From Actinomycetota bacterium (GTDB lineage: Bacteria; Actinomycetota; Thermoleophilia; Gaiellales; Gaiellaceae), in the NCBI GenBank assembly GCA_003134505.1, contig PLBK01000026.1:1-57486 (forward strand): a DNA stretch of 57,486 nt. The letters run 5' to 3'. The translations under genes were made by a program, and so were the position numbers. Positions 33,402 through 41,232 of the stretch are shown here, in pieces. The notes beneath the pieces were generated by a model, which saw only the letters and a list, made by a program, of their open reading frames with translations, was not told the DNA's origin and ran no database searches. Each line of letters begins with the position of its first letter. Within the stretch, counting starts at the first letter, position 1.

Positions 33402-33418
33402 CCCCACCCTGGGTGGGG
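33402..33418. repeat. inverted repeat in the hisC/B-hisH gap
   Basis: CCCCACCC-T-GGGTGGGG in the 184-nt gap between hisC/B and hisH. GACACGCC...GGCGTGTC (from about 33346) forms another potential hairpin. No T-run follows. The gap also contains the most AT-rich bit of the his region (GTGACAATTGTGTGAC near 33484). I see no gene in it. Confidence 0.5.
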
Positions 33419-33526
33419 AAGAAAGCCACCCGCCACCCGCGGTGAGCGTACCGACGAAATGCGCACGAGAGTGCAACGTCTTCGTGACAATTGTGTGACT
33501 TTCCATCCACAGCGTCGGGTGCGGCC

Positions 33527-34129
33527 ATGAGAGTTGCGGTCGCCGACTACGGTGCCGGGAATCTCCGCAGCCTCTGCGCAGCGCTCGTCCGTGCCGGCGC
33601 GGAGCCGTTCGTGACCACCGATCCCGTCGAAGCGCGCGAGGCGCCGCTCGCCGTCGTCGCCGGCGTCGGCCACGTCGCGAGCGCGGCCGCCGGGCTCGCC
33701 CGGACCGGCGTCGACGAGGCGCTGCGCGAGCGGGCTGCAGCCGGCCGGCCGGTGCTCGGCATCTGCGTCGGCATGCAGCTGCTGTTCGAGCAGAGCGACG
33801 AGGGCGGCGCCGGCCTCGGCTTGCTTCGCGGGCGGGTGCGGCGCCTCGAAGCAACCCGCGTCCCGCACATGGGCTGGAACACGCTCGCGGTCCGCCCCGG
33901 CTCGCGGATCCTCGCCGGGCTCGAGGGCGCCGACGTCTACTTCGCGCACTCCTACGCGGTGCGCCCGGACGACCCCGGCGTCACGGTCGCCGAGGTGGAT
34001 CACGACGGTCCGGTCGTCGCGGCTGTGGAGAGCGGCGCGCTGGCCGGCGTCCAGTTCCACCCCGAGCGCAGCGGCCCGACGGGCGCGCAAGTCCTGGCCA
34101 ACGCGGTGCGATGGTCAAGAAGCGCGTGA
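33527..34129 (+). CDS. hisH: imidazole glycerol phosphate synthase, glutaminase subunit
   Basis: 200 residues, class I amidotransferase that feeds ammonia to HisF. The triad is C80 (LGICVGMQLL), H178 and E180 (VQFHPERSG). The oxyanion strand reads AGVGHVAS where most HisH have PGVG. It starts at ATG 33527 after a 184-nt gap, so it may have its own promoter. It overlaps hisF by 19 nt, as expected for subunits of one complex. Confidence 0.94.
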   Translation: MRVAVADYGAGNLRSLCAALVRAGAEPFVTTDPVEAREAPLAVVAGVGHVASAAAGLARTGVDEALRERAAAGRPVLGICVGMQLLFEQSDEGGAGLGLLRGRVRRLEATRVPHMGWNTLAVRPGSRILAGLEGADVYFAHSYAVRPDDPGVTVAEVDHDGPVVAAVESGALAGVQFHPERSGPTGAQVLANAVRWSRSA

Positions 34130-34851
34130 TCCCCTGCCTCGACGTCGCGGGCGGGCGCGTCGTCAAGGGCGTGCGCTTCGAGAACCTGCGCGACATGGGC
34201 GATCCCGTCGAGCTCGCGACCCGCTACTCGGAGCTCGGCGCCGACGAGCTCGTCTTCCTGGACATCACCGCGACGCTCGAGAGCCGCGGGCCGCTGCTCG
34301 AGCTGGTCGACCGTGCCGCCGCCGAGCTCACGATCCCGTTCACCGTGGGCGGCGGCGTGCGAACCGTGGACGACGGGCTCGGGCTGCTCCGCGCCGGGGC
34401 GGACAAGGTCGCCGTCAACCGCGCCGCGCTCGACGAGCCCGGGCTGCTGACGCGGCTCGCCGAGGCGTTCGGCTCGCAGGCAGTCGTCTGCGCGGTTGAC
34501 GCGCGCGGCGGCGAGGTCGTCACGCACGCGGGACGGAGGCCTCGCGGCATCGACGCTGTCGCCTGGGCGCAGGAGGCGGTCGAGCAGGGCGCGGGAGAGC
34601 TGCTGGTCACGTCGATCGACGCCGACGGGACGCGCGACGGCTACGACCTCGAGCTGACCGGTGCGATCGCCGACGCGGTGGGCGTGCCGGTGATCGCCTC
34701 CGGAGGCGCGGGCTGTGCGCGGCACCTGGCGGAGGCGTTCGCGGTCGGCGCCGAGGCGGCGCTGCTCGCGTCGATCGTCCACGAGGATCCGGAGCGGCTG
34801 CCGGTGCTGAAACGCGAGCTGAAGGAGGACGGGTGGCCGATCCGGACCTGA
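34111..34851 (+). CDS. hisF: imidazole glycerol phosphate synthase, cyclase subunit
   Basis: 246 residues, TIM barrel. [21 protein letters not shown] carries the first catalytic Asp. [32 protein letters not shown] and [16 protein letters not shown] (second Asp) complete the active site. It closes PRFAM ring formation to IGP and AICAR. It overlaps hisH and hisI/E on both sides. Confidence 0.96.
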   Translation: MVKKRVIPCLDVAGGRVVKGVRFENLRDMGDPVELATRYSELGADELVFLDITATLESRGPLLELVDRAAAELTIPFTVGGGVRTVDDGLGLLRAGADKVAVNRAALDEPGLLTRLAEAFGSQAVVCAVDARGGEVVTHAGRRPRGIDAVAWAQEAVEQGAGELLVTSIDADGTRDGYDLELTGAIADAVGVPVIASGGAGCARHLAEAFAVGAEAALLASIVHEDPERLPVLKRELKEDGWPIRT

Positions 34852-35381
34852 CCGCTGCGATCGTGCAGGACGCGGACGACGGGCGCGTCCTGATGCTCGC
34901 CTGGATGGACGAGGAGGCGCTCCGCCGCACGCGCGAGACCGGCGAGGCCTGGTTTCGGAGCCGCAGCCGCCAAGAGCTCTGGCACAAGGGCGAGACGTCC
35001 GGGAACACGCTCGCCGTCGAGGAGATCCGCGAGGACTGCGACGGCGACGCGATCCTGCTCCGCGTGCGGCCCGCAGGCCCTGCCTGCCACACCGGCTCGC
35101 GGTCCTGCTTTGCGCCCTGGCTCTGGCGGCGGGTGGCCGAGCGGGCCAAGGAGCGTCCGGAGGGCTCGTACGTGGCGCAGCTCCTGAAGCACGGCCCGGC
35201 GACGGCCGCGCGCAAGGTGGGCGAGGAGGGCGTCGAGGCGGCGCTCGCCGGCGCGAGCGAGAGCGACGAGCGGCTGGTCGAGGAGCTCGCCGACCTCTGG
35301 TTCCACTCCTACGTGCTGCTCGCAGCGCGCGGCCTCGATCCGGACGACGTCGAGGCCGAGCTGCGCCGACGCGTGCGGTGA
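34833..35381 (+). CDS. hisIE: HisI-HisE bifunctional enzyme (PR-AMP cyclohydrolase / PR-ATP pyrophosphatase)
   Basis: 182 residues. The N-terminal half is His[34 protein letters not shown], and zinc site [20 protein letters not shown]. The C-terminal part (about 100-182) is His[28 protein letters not shown] and [18 protein letters not shown] 34833 follows AAGGAGG and overlaps the end of hisF by 19 nt. Fusion of I and E is common in enterobacteria and plants, but many actinobacteria keep them apart. Confidence 0.95.
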   Translation: MADPDLTAAIVQDADDGRVLMLAWMDEEALRRTRETGEAWFRSRSRQELWHKGETSGNTLAVEEIREDCDGDAILLRVRPAGPACHTGSRSCFAPWLWRRVAERAKERPEGSYVAQLLKHGPATAARKVGEEGVEAALAGASESDERLVEELADLWFHSYVLLAARGLDPDDVEAELRRRVR

Positions 35382-35407
35382 CTGAGCTGCCTTCCGCGGC
35401 GTAGATT
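35378..35407 (+). promoter_or_regulatory. promoter of the lipoprotein gene
   Basis: GTGACT (35378-35383), 18 nt, TAGATT (35402-35407), then 7 nt to the ATG. The -35 overlaps the hisI/E stop codon, the same economy as the trp promoter. Confidence 0.5.
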
Positions 35408-35414
35408 CCCCGAG

Positions 35415-36365
35415 ATGAGGCGCGCGATCGCTCTGGCGTGTGCGGCGATGCTCGCCGTGACGGTGACCGGGTGCGGCGGCTCGACGGCGAAAACGCTGCC
35501 GAACGTCGAGTACTTCAACTTCGTTGCCGCCTTCCAGCGCCTCCACCGCGCCGGCTTCAAGGTGGCAGTGCCGTACTTCCCGCCGTTCGCGAGGACGGAG
35601 CCGGCCGAGCAGGGCCGCGGGCAGCTGTCCAACTACGTCGTCGTCCGCGAGCGGCGGATCGCGGGTGAGACCGTCGCGCTCACGCTGACGCTGCCCCGAT
35701 TCCAGGGGCCGATGGGCTCGCTCGAGGCGCACAAAGGCGAGCCGGCGTTCCTCGCGGCTCCCGACCTCGTCGGTCAGACGTATCCGGCTGTGACGAAGCG
35801 AGCCGGCGACTACACGGTGAGCGGGTTCTGGCTTCGCGTGAGCTCTGTCGATCCACTCGACCCGCGGGCGAGTGCCGCTGGACTCGGAGCCTTCCGCGTT
35901 GCTTCGCAGACGCCTCGTCCGGGGACGCGTCTTCTATTCGGCGGCCTGGTCCCGCATCACGGTGGCATCCGTCCGGCGTCGAGCACGATCACCGTTGCCC
36001 TGACGACCGGCGGCGAGACGACCGCCGCAGAGGTCGGGCGACGGGCCGGAGCCGCGTTGGCCGCTGCGGCCGAGACCGGAGCCGAGTACGGCTTGTTCCC
36101 TCGCACAGCGACAGCGCGCCCCTGCCGGATCCCGGAAGGTGGCCCGCAACCCCGGCAGGTCTACGGGCAGTGCTTTACCGGTGTCGACCTGTCCGGAATG
36201 AACGCCGTGGTCGTCTACCGACAGCTCTGGGACGGCCGTGGCTTCCGCGGGAACGGCGCGCCGGCGCGACCGGATCTCGAGCATGTCTGGGAGGTCACGG
36301 TCTCGCCTGCAGGCCGCGTCCTGTCAGTCCGTAGCTTCGGCGCCTTTCCGCCCCAGCTCGTCTGA
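35415..36365 (+). CDS. putative lipoprotein of unknown function
   Basis: 316 residues. The N-terminus MRRAIALACAAMLAVTVTGC is a lipoprotein signal with a VTGC lipobox. A stretch PNVEYFNFVAAFQRLHRAGFKV resembles half of a PASTA repeat, and a later PDLVGQTYPAVTKRAG with GTRLLFGG looks like a second degenerate one. The last 100 residues carry two cysteines (RPCRIPEG and GQCFTG) and no known domain. Anchored outside the membrane, it may bind wall components, but this is inference. Its 3' end overlaps the converging chorismate mutase gene by 42 nt. Confidence 0.7.
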   Translation: MRRAIALACAAMLAVTVTGCGGSTAKTLPNVEYFNFVAAFQRLHRAGFKVAVPYFPPFARTEPAEQGRGQLSNYVVVRERRIAGETVALTLTLPRFQGPMGSLEAHKGEPAFLAAPDLVGQTYPAVTKRAGDYTVSGFWLRVSSVDPLDPRASAAGLGAFRVASQTPRPGTRLLFGGLVPHHGGIRPASSTITVALTTGGETTAAEVGRRAGAALAAAAETGAEYGLFPRTATARPCRIPEGGPQPRQVYGQCFTGVDLSGMNAVVVYRQLWDGRGFRGNGAPARPDLEHVWEVTVSPAGRVLSVRSFGAFPPQLV

Positions 36366-36620
36366 CTCGGCCTTCACGAGCGCGAGGATCTCCCGGAACA
36401 ATCGCTCGACTCCGTCCGCCGAGAGCGGGCCGCCGTTCAGCTCGCGCAGACGCACGAGCAGCCGCTCCTCCTGACCGGGATCGACGAACGCGACCCCGTG
36501 CGCCTCCTTGTGCGCGCGGATCTCGCGGACGAGGTCGAGGCGGCGGTTGACGAGCTCGAGAATCGCCGCGTCGGTCGCCGCGACCTGCTCGCGCAGGCGC
36601 TCCAGCATCGGGTCGGTCAC
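36324..36620 (-). CDS. chorismate mutase, AroQ type
   Basis: 98 residues, all helical. LREQVAATDAAILELVNRRLDLVREIRAHKEAHG shows the AroQ helix-1 pattern with the conserved Arg and Lys. EERLLVRLRELNGGPLSADGVERLFREIL gives the second and third helices. It converts chorismate to prephenate, the substrate of the PheA encoded just upstream. ATG 36620 overlaps the pheA stop (ATGA). In many bacteria mutase and dehydratase are fused, but here they are separate and coupled. Confidence 0.9.
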   Translation of the reverse strand: MTDPMLERLREQVAATDAAILELVNRRLDLVREIRAHKEAHGVAFVDPGQEERLLVRLRELNGGPLSADGVERLFREILALVKAESDELGRKGAEATD

Positions 36621-37480
36621 TCGTCCTCCACGTCCTTCCGCGCCGGGTACGAGCCGAACACCTGCAGCCGCAGCGTCCGCTCACGCATCTCGCGCAGCGC
36701 CTCGTTGACGATCGGATCGAGCGGATGGCCGGCCAGCACGGCGTCGAAACGGTAGCGCCACGGCGTCTTCGGAATCGGCCGCGAGACGAGCTGGTGCAGG
36801 TCGATGCGCAGCCGGCCGAACGGCTCGATCGCGCGGTAGAGCGCACCCGGCGAGTGGTCGGTGACGAACGTGAACGCCGTGCGCCACTCCTCGGCCTCCC
36901 GGTCGATGCGCGTGTAGGTCGAGATCGAGACGAACCGCGTGTATGCCTCGGGATGGTCGCCGACATCGCCTTCGATCACGGTCAGGCCGTGGAGCCGGGC
37001 CGCGCGCTCGCTCGCGATCGCCGCCTGCGTCGTGTCGCCGCTGTCCGCGACCTGGCGGGCCGCGTCCGCCGTCGTGGCGGCCGCGATCGCCGTGGCCCAC
37101 GGCATGCCGGCCACGAGCGCCCGGCACTGGTCGAGGGCGACCGGGTGCGAGCGGATCAGCCGGATCTCCTCGAGCGGCGCATTGCCGAGCGCGACGAGGC
37201 AGTGGCGGATGCGGAGCGCGGTCTCGGCGACGATCGAGAGCGGGTACTCGTGCAGCAGGTCGTGGGTCTCGGCCACCGAGCCGGCGAGCGAGCTCTCGAT
37301 CGGCAGCACGCCGAAGTCGACCTCGCCTGCGGCCGTCGCCTCGGCCACGGCGAGGAAGCTCGGCAGCGGCCGCAGCTCGACGTCGCTCGGGAAGAGGCGC
37401 TCGCAGGCGGCGGCGCTGTGAGCGCCGTCACGCCCGGGATAGGCGACGGCGAGTGGACGGTGTGCGGTGGTGGCTTCCAA
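36617..37480 (-). CDS. pheA: prephenate dehydratase
   Basis: 287 residues. It makes phenylpyruvate from prephenate. AYPGRDGAHSAAA opens the PDT domain, FGVLPIESSLAGSV is the second motif, and the active-site TRF triplet is in EAYTRFVSIS. The C-terminal ACT domain (about 195-280) has FVTDHSPGALYRAIEPF, the Phe-binding region for feedback control. The start is TTG 37480 with GGAG 9 nt upstream. A putative Phe attenuator and leader peptide lie between it and leuB. Confidence 0.93.
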   Translation of the reverse strand: MEATTAHRPLAVAYPGRDGAHSAAACERLFPSDVELRPLPSFLAVAEATAAGEVDFGVLPIESSLAGSVAETHDLLHEYPLSIVAETALRIRHCLVALGNAPLEEIRLIRSHPVALDQCRALVAGMPWATAIAAATTADAARQVADSGDTTQAAIASERAARLHGLTVIEGDVGDHPEAYTRFVSISTYTRIDREAEEWRTAFTFVTDHSPGALYRAIEPFGRLRIDLHQLVSRPIPKTPWRYRFDAVLAGHPLDPIVNEALREMRERTLRLQVFGSYPARKDVEDE

Positions 37481-37500
37481 GTGGCTCGTCTCCAGAGATC

Positions 37501-37538
37501 GAAAGGCTCCGCGGTCGGGATCGGCTAGCCGGCGGAGC
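37501..37538 (-). terminator. candidate pheA attenuator terminator
   Basis: Minus strand GCTCCGC (37532-37538) pairs with GCGGAGC (37506-37512), enclosing a small CGGC-TA-GCCG hairpin, and is followed by CTTTC. Its 5' arm overlaps by 3 nt the arm CGCCGGCTAGC (37524-37534), which pairs perfectly over 11 nt with GCTAGCCGGCG (37550-37560). The two structures therefore exclude each other. The T-run is short. Confidence 0.5.
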
Positions 37539-37555
37539 GGAAGGAGGGGCGCCGG

Positions 37556-37621
37556 CTAGCGCGTAAAGGCGCGCGCGGCAAAGAGGAAGCCGGTGGAGCG
37601 GATGCCGCGGCGGAGCGCCAT
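37556..37621 (-). CDS. pheL: putative phe leader peptide
   Basis: A 21-codon frame from ATG 37621 ends GFLFAARAFTR then TAG, with Phe codons at positions 12, 14 and 19. The stop codon lies inside the first arm of the 11-bp inverted repeat (37550-37560). A ribosome finishing the peptide would cover that arm and leave the terminator arms free to pair. A ribosome stalled at the Phe codons would leave it free to form the antiterminator. The ATG is 9 nt after a TACCCT -10 box. There is no Shine-Dalgarno, in keeping with a leaderless start. Confidence 0.6.
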   Translation of the reverse strand: MALRRGIRSTGFLFAARAFTR

Positions 37622-37626
37622 GAGCG

Positions 37627-38628
37627 TCACAGGGTACGCGCGGCCGCCGGGCCCGTCAACGCGCCGAGCACCGCGTCGGTGAACTCCACGGTCGTGGCGC
37701 TGCCGCCGAGATCGGGTGTCGGCGTGGCGGCGAGCGCGGCGTCAACGGCCTGCTCCAGCGCCGCTGCCTCGTCGCCCCTCCCGAAGCCGTGCTCGAGCAG
37801 GAGCGCTGTCGACCGGAGCATGGCGGCCGGGTTCGCGATGCCGCGGCCGGCGATGTCCGGAGCCGAGCCGTGCACGGGCTCGAAGAGACCCGGACCGGCA
37901 TCGGAGAGGCTGGCGGAGGGGGCAAGCCCGAGCCCCCCGGTGACCGCGGCGGCGAGGTCGGACAGGATGTCGCCGAACATGTTCTCGGTCACGACCACGT
38001 CGAACCGCTCGGGCGCCGTCGCGAGCTGCATGGCCGCGTTGTCGACCAGCATGTCCTCGACCGCCACGTCCGGGTAGTCCGCGGCCAGCTCGCGGACGAC
38101 GCGGCGCCACATCCGCGACGTCTCGAGCACGTTCGCCTTGTCGATCGAGGTCAGCCTCCCGCTCCGCGCGCGCGCCAGCTCGAACGCGCGCCGCGCGACC
38201 CGTTCGACCTGCGCCGGGTGGTACTCGCAGGTGTCGAACACGGTTCCGTCCTCGCGGACGCCGCGCGCCCCGTAGTAGAGACCGCCGACGAGCTCGCGCA
38301 CGATCACGAGGTCGATGCCGTCCGCCCGCGCGGGGCGCAGGTTGGCGTAGACGCCGAGCTCGGTGCGGAGCCGCAGCAGGCCCTGCTCGGGGCGCACGTC
38401 GGCGGCGTCGAACTCCGGGTCGCCGATCGGGCCCTTGAGCACCGCATCGGCCGCGAGGCAGGCGGCGAGCGTCTCGTCAGGGAGCGGGTTCCCGGCGGCG
38501 CGGATCGCTGCGGCGCCGAAGGGGTGCTCCTCGAGCGCGAGATCGGGGGCCAGCTCCGCGAGAGCGCGCCGGGCGGAGGCCGCGATCTCAGGGCCGATGC
38601 CGTCTCCGGGGAGCAGGACGACCTTCAT
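37627..38628 (-). CDS. leuB: 3-isopropylmalate dehydrogenase
   Basis: 333 residues. It oxidatively decarboxylates 3-isopropylmalate in leucine synthesis, using NAD and a divalent metal. It begins KVVLLPGDGIGPEI, has GGLYYGARGV, SIDKANVLETSRMWRRVV, VTENMFGDILSDLAAAVTGGLGLAPSASL and EPVHGSAPDIAGRGIANPAAM. It stands alone, without leuA, leuC or leuD in view. TAGGCT (38635-38640) 6 nt before the ATG suggests a leaderless transcript. Its 3' end contains the promoter for the phe leader. Confidence 0.96.
   Translation of the reverse strand: MKVVLLPGDGIGPEIAASARRALAELAPDLALEEHPFGAAAIRAAGNPLPDETLAACLAADAVLKGPIGDPEFDAADVRPEQGLLRLRTELGVYANLRPARADGIDLVIVRELVGGLYYGARGVREDGTVFDTCEYHPAQVERVARRAFELARARSGRLTSIDKANVLETSRMWRRVVRELAADYPDVAVEDMLVDNAAMQLATAPERFDVVVTENMFGDILSDLAAAVTGGLGLAPSASLSDAGPGLFEPVHGSAPDIAGRGIANPAAMLRSTALLLEHGFGRGDEAAALEQAVDAALAATPTPDLGGSATTVEFTDAVLGALTGPAAARTL
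37631..37659 (-). promoter_or_regulatory. phe leader promoter
   Basis: TTGACG (37654-37659), 17 nt, TACCCT (37631-37636), within the last codons of leuB. The hexamers are identical to those of the trp promoter. Confidence 0.65.
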
Positions 38629-38646
38629 CCGCCGAGCCTAGCGAGG

Positions 38647-39360
38647 TCAGGCCGCGACGGCGGAGAGGACTCCGCCGAGCGTCTCGGCCAGCGAGACGAC
38701 CTCGCCGATCACGACCAGGGCGGGCGGATCGATGTCCTCGGCCGCCTCCGCGATCCGCGCTAGCGGCGCGACCACGACGCGCTGCTCGGGGTGCGTGCCG
38801 CTCGCGATCACCGCGGTTGGCGTCGAGGCATCGCGGCCGTGCTCGATCAGGCCCGCGGCCAGCTCGTCGAGCCGTCCGAGGCCCATGAAGGCGACCAGCG
38901 TGCCGGGCGCCGCGGCCAGCGACGCGTAGTCGAGCGGGCCGTGACCGTTGACGATCGTCACCTGCGACGACACGCCGCGGTGCGTGACCGGGATCCCGGC
39001 GGCGGCCGGAACCGCGGCGAGCGAAGAGACGCCCGGCACGACCTCGAACGCGATCCCCGCTTCGACCAGCGCCAGCGCCTCCTCGCCGCCGCGGCCGAAC
39101 AGGAACGGGTCGCCGCCCTTCAGCCGCACGACGTCCAGGCCGCTCCGGGCCAGTCGCACGAGCAGGTGGTTGATCTCGTCCTGGTCGAGCGGCCCGCGGC
39201 CGATGCGCAGCGCCTCCCCCGGCGCCTCCGCGACGAGCTCGGTCGCGACCAGCCGGTCGTGGACGACGGCATCGCAGCGGCGCAGGAGCTCGAGGCCGCG
39301 CACGGTGATCAGGCCAGGATCACCCGGGCCGGCACCGACGAGCGCGACGCATCCGGTCAT
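38647..39360 (-). CDS. cobA: uroporphyrinogen-III C-methyltransferase
   Basis: 237 residues. It makes precorrin-2 from uroporphyrinogen III with two SAM. VALVGAGPGDPGLITVRGLELL, VVHDRLV, VRLKGGDPFLFGRGGEEA, VVPGVSS and PVTHRG are the diagnostic motifs. I start at ATG 39360; ATG 39381 lies in a GGCGCCGGC hairpin (39371-39391) and is less likely. With the dehydrogenase gene upstream it supplies siroheme for the sulfite reductase of the same cluster. Confidence 0.94.
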   Translation of the reverse strand: MTGCVALVGAGPGDPGLITVRGLELLRRCDAVVHDRLVATELVAEAPGEALRIGRGPLDQDEINHLLVRLARSGLDVVRLKGGDPFLFGRGGEEALALVEAGIAFEVVPGVSSLAAVPAAAGIPVTHRGVSSQVTIVNGHGPLDYASLAAAPGTLVAFMGLGRLDELAAGLIEHGRDASTPTAVIASGTHPEQRVVVAPLARIAEAAEDIDPPALVVIGEVVSLAETLGGVLSAVAA

Positions 39361-39424
39361 TCCCGCTCCCGGCGCCGGCAAAGCCGGCGCCTCCGCTCAC
39401 TGGTGAGCTCCGTCGAGCCTACGC

Positions 39425-39988
39425 TCACGTGAGCGCCTTCTGGACGAGCCGCTGGAAGTAGTCGCGCCGGGCCTGGTAGGTGGGCAGGTTCTCCTTCGCC
39501 CAGGGGCGGAGCTCGCGCAGCCGCTCCGCGAGGTCGGCGTGGCGTGGGCCGACGAGCGCGGCGACGTCGTCGCGGATCCGCTGCGCCAGCGCCGGCGAGG
39601 CGCCGCCCGTCGAGACGGCGACGGCGATCGGCCCCTCGCGGTGCACGGCGGGCAGGATCAGGCTGCACAGCTCGGGCACGTCCACGACGTTGCAGAGCAC
39701 GTTGCGCGCCTCGGCGTCCGCGAACACGCGGCGGTTGACCGGCGTCGACGACGTTGCCGCGACGACGAGGAAGCGGTCGCGGAGGTCGGACGGGTGGTAG
39801 CCGCGCGCGATCCACTCCACGGGCAGCGACAGGAGCTCGGGGACCGTCTCCGGTGCGACCACCGTCACGCGTGCCCCGCACTCGAGCAGGCCGCGCACTT
39901 TCTCGAGCGCCACCGAGCCGCCGCCAACCACGAGCACGCTGCGGCCGTCGAGGTCGATGCAGGCCATGTAGTAGCGCTTGCCCGTCAC
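39425..39988 (-). CDS. sirC: precorrin-2 dehydrogenase / sirohydrochlorin ferrochelatase-like
   Basis: 187 residues. The N-terminal Rossmann part has MACIDLDGRSVLVVGGGSVALEKVRGLLECGARVTVVAP, then RGYHPSDLRDRFLVVAATSS and a CSLILPAVHREGPIAVAVSTGGASPALAQRIR stretch as in SirC/Met8/CysG-N. It oxidises precorrin-2 with NAD to sirohydrochlorin, and Met8-type proteins also insert iron. GTG 39988 follows the previous stop by one base. Separate from cobA here, unlike enteric CysG. Confidence 0.92.
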   Translation of the reverse strand: MTGKRYYMACIDLDGRSVLVVGGGSVALEKVRGLLECGARVTVVAPETVPELLSLPVEWIARGYHPSDLRDRFLVVAATSSTPVNRRVFADAEARNVLCNVVDVPELCSLILPAVHREGPIAVAVSTGGASPALAQRIRDDVAALVGPRHADLAERLRELRPWAKENLPTYQARRDYFQRLVQKALT

Positions 39989-39989
39989 G

Positions 39990-40451
39990 TCAGACCCCCA
40001 CCGAGTGGAGCCGCGCTCCCTGACGGTCGAGGCGGATCGTGATCTCGGCCGCGCCGGCGGCGAGCGAGAGCGAGAACGCGCCCGGCCCGAGGGCCTCGAG
40101 CGAGACCGAGCGCAGCTCCTGCCCGGCCAGGGTGCTCAGCGAATCGGACACCTCGCGCGCGCTCTCGGCAACGGCGGAACCGTTCGGGAGCCGCCGGTAG
40201 GTTGCGAGCGCCGCCCGCTCGCCGCCCGGGCCGTAGAGCGCGCGCAGCCGCCCGGTCTGCAGGCCGACCTCGAGCAGCTCCTGGAGCGTCTCCGCATCCT
40301 CGCCCGCGACCTCGCCCTCGGTGGCAGCTGCCTGGAGCGCCGCCAGCCGCCCGCGGTAGTCGTCGTCCCGGGCCAGGGCCAGAACGGCCTGCGCCTCCGC
40401 CAGAGCGACTTCCTGGGCCTCCCCGCGCAGCGCGATACCGCTAGCGCTCAT
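39990..40451 (-). CDS. conserved-looking protein of unknown function in the sulfur cluster
   Basis: 153 residues that I do not recognise. The N-terminal half is helical, Ala- and Glu-rich (EAQEVALAEAQAVLALAR, then LQAAATEGEVAGEDAETLQELLEVGLQTGRLRALYG). The C-terminal half looks like beta strands (LRSVSLEALGPGAFSLSLAAGAAEITIRLDRQG). There is no signal peptide, membrane segment or metal-binding cysteine. It overlaps the end of cysH by 11 nt and ends one base before sirC, so it is firmly part of the sulfite-reduction operon. Confidence 0.6.
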   Translation of the reverse strand: MSASGIALRGEAQEVALAEAQAVLALARDDDYRGRLAALQAAATEGEVAGEDAETLQELLEVGLQTGRLRALYGPGGERAALATYRRLPNGSAVAESAREVSDSLSTLAGQELRSVSLEALGPGAFSLSLAAGAAEITIRLDRQGARLHSVGV

Positions 40452-41232
40452 CGTGCTCCCCGATCAGCGCGTGAAGCTCATGCTCGAGCCCGCCCGTCTC
40501 GATCGCGCAGTGGATGCCGCACTCCTTGGGCGCGTTCTCCTCCCACCACCACCGCCCCGCGCGCGAGGCCTCGCCGGGCGCGATCGCCCTCGTGCACGGG
40601 GCGCAGCCGATCGACGTGTAGCCGCGCTCGTAGAGCGGGTGCGTCGGCACGTCGTTGGCGCGCGCGTACTCCCAGACCTCGTCCTCCGTCCACTCGGCGA
40701 GCGGGTTGAGCTTCACGATCGCGCCGTGGTCGTGGTCGATCTCGATCTTGCGGATGTCCGTGCGCGAGGCCCACTGGTCGCGGCGCAGGCCCGTGATCCA
40801 CGCGTCGAGCGAGGCGAGATGCCGCGTCAGCGGCAGCACCTTGCGCACCTGGCAGCAGAGCAGGCGGTGCTCCACCTGGCGATGGAAGAGGTTCGGTCCG
40901 TGCTTGCCCACCATCCGCGACACGTGCTGCGCGTCGGGCGAGAGGATCTCGAGCTCGAGCTCCGGATAGCGGTCGCGAACCTGCTCGATCAGCTCGAACG
41001 TCTCCTCGGGCAGCCGGCCCGTGTCGACCGTGAACGCCTTCACGTTCGGATCGATCCCGTAGGCCATGTCGATCAGGACGGAGCCGTCGATCTGGAACGC
41101 CGTCGAGATCGCGATCCGCGGCGCGAACCGGCCGAGGGCCCACTCGAGCAGGGCCTGCGGCTCCTCGCCCTCGAACTCGACCGAGAGCTCACCCGCCTCC
41201 AGGTCGTCCATCACCTCTTCGTAAATGCTCAT
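40441..41232 (-). CDS. cysH: adenylylsulfate (APS) reductase, assimilatory
   Basis: 263 residues from ATG 41232 with GGAGG upstream. It has the PAPS reductase fold (ISTAFQIDGSVLIDMAYGI and TVDTGRLPEETFEL) and the catalytic ECGIH motif (C238). The two extra pairs C126-C127 (LLCCQVRK) and C210-xx-C213 (GCAPCTRA) bind a [4Fe-4S] cluster, which marks the APS-using type. It reduces APS to sulfite for the reductase encoded just upstream. ATG overlaps the sulfite reductase stop (ATGA). Confidence 0.95.
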   Translation of the reverse strand: MSIYEEVMDDLEAGELSVEFEGEEPQALLEWALGRFAPRIAISTAFQIDGSVLIDMAYGIDPNVKAFTVDTGRLPEETFELIEQVRDRYPELELEILSPDAQHVSRMVGKHGPNLFHRQVEHRLLCCQVRKVLPLTRHLASLDAWITGLRRDQWASRTDIRKIEIDHDHGAIVKLNPLAEWTEDEVWEYARANDVPTHPLYERGYTSIGCAPCTRAIAPGEASRAGRWWWEENAPKECGIHCAIETGGLEHELHALIGEHDER

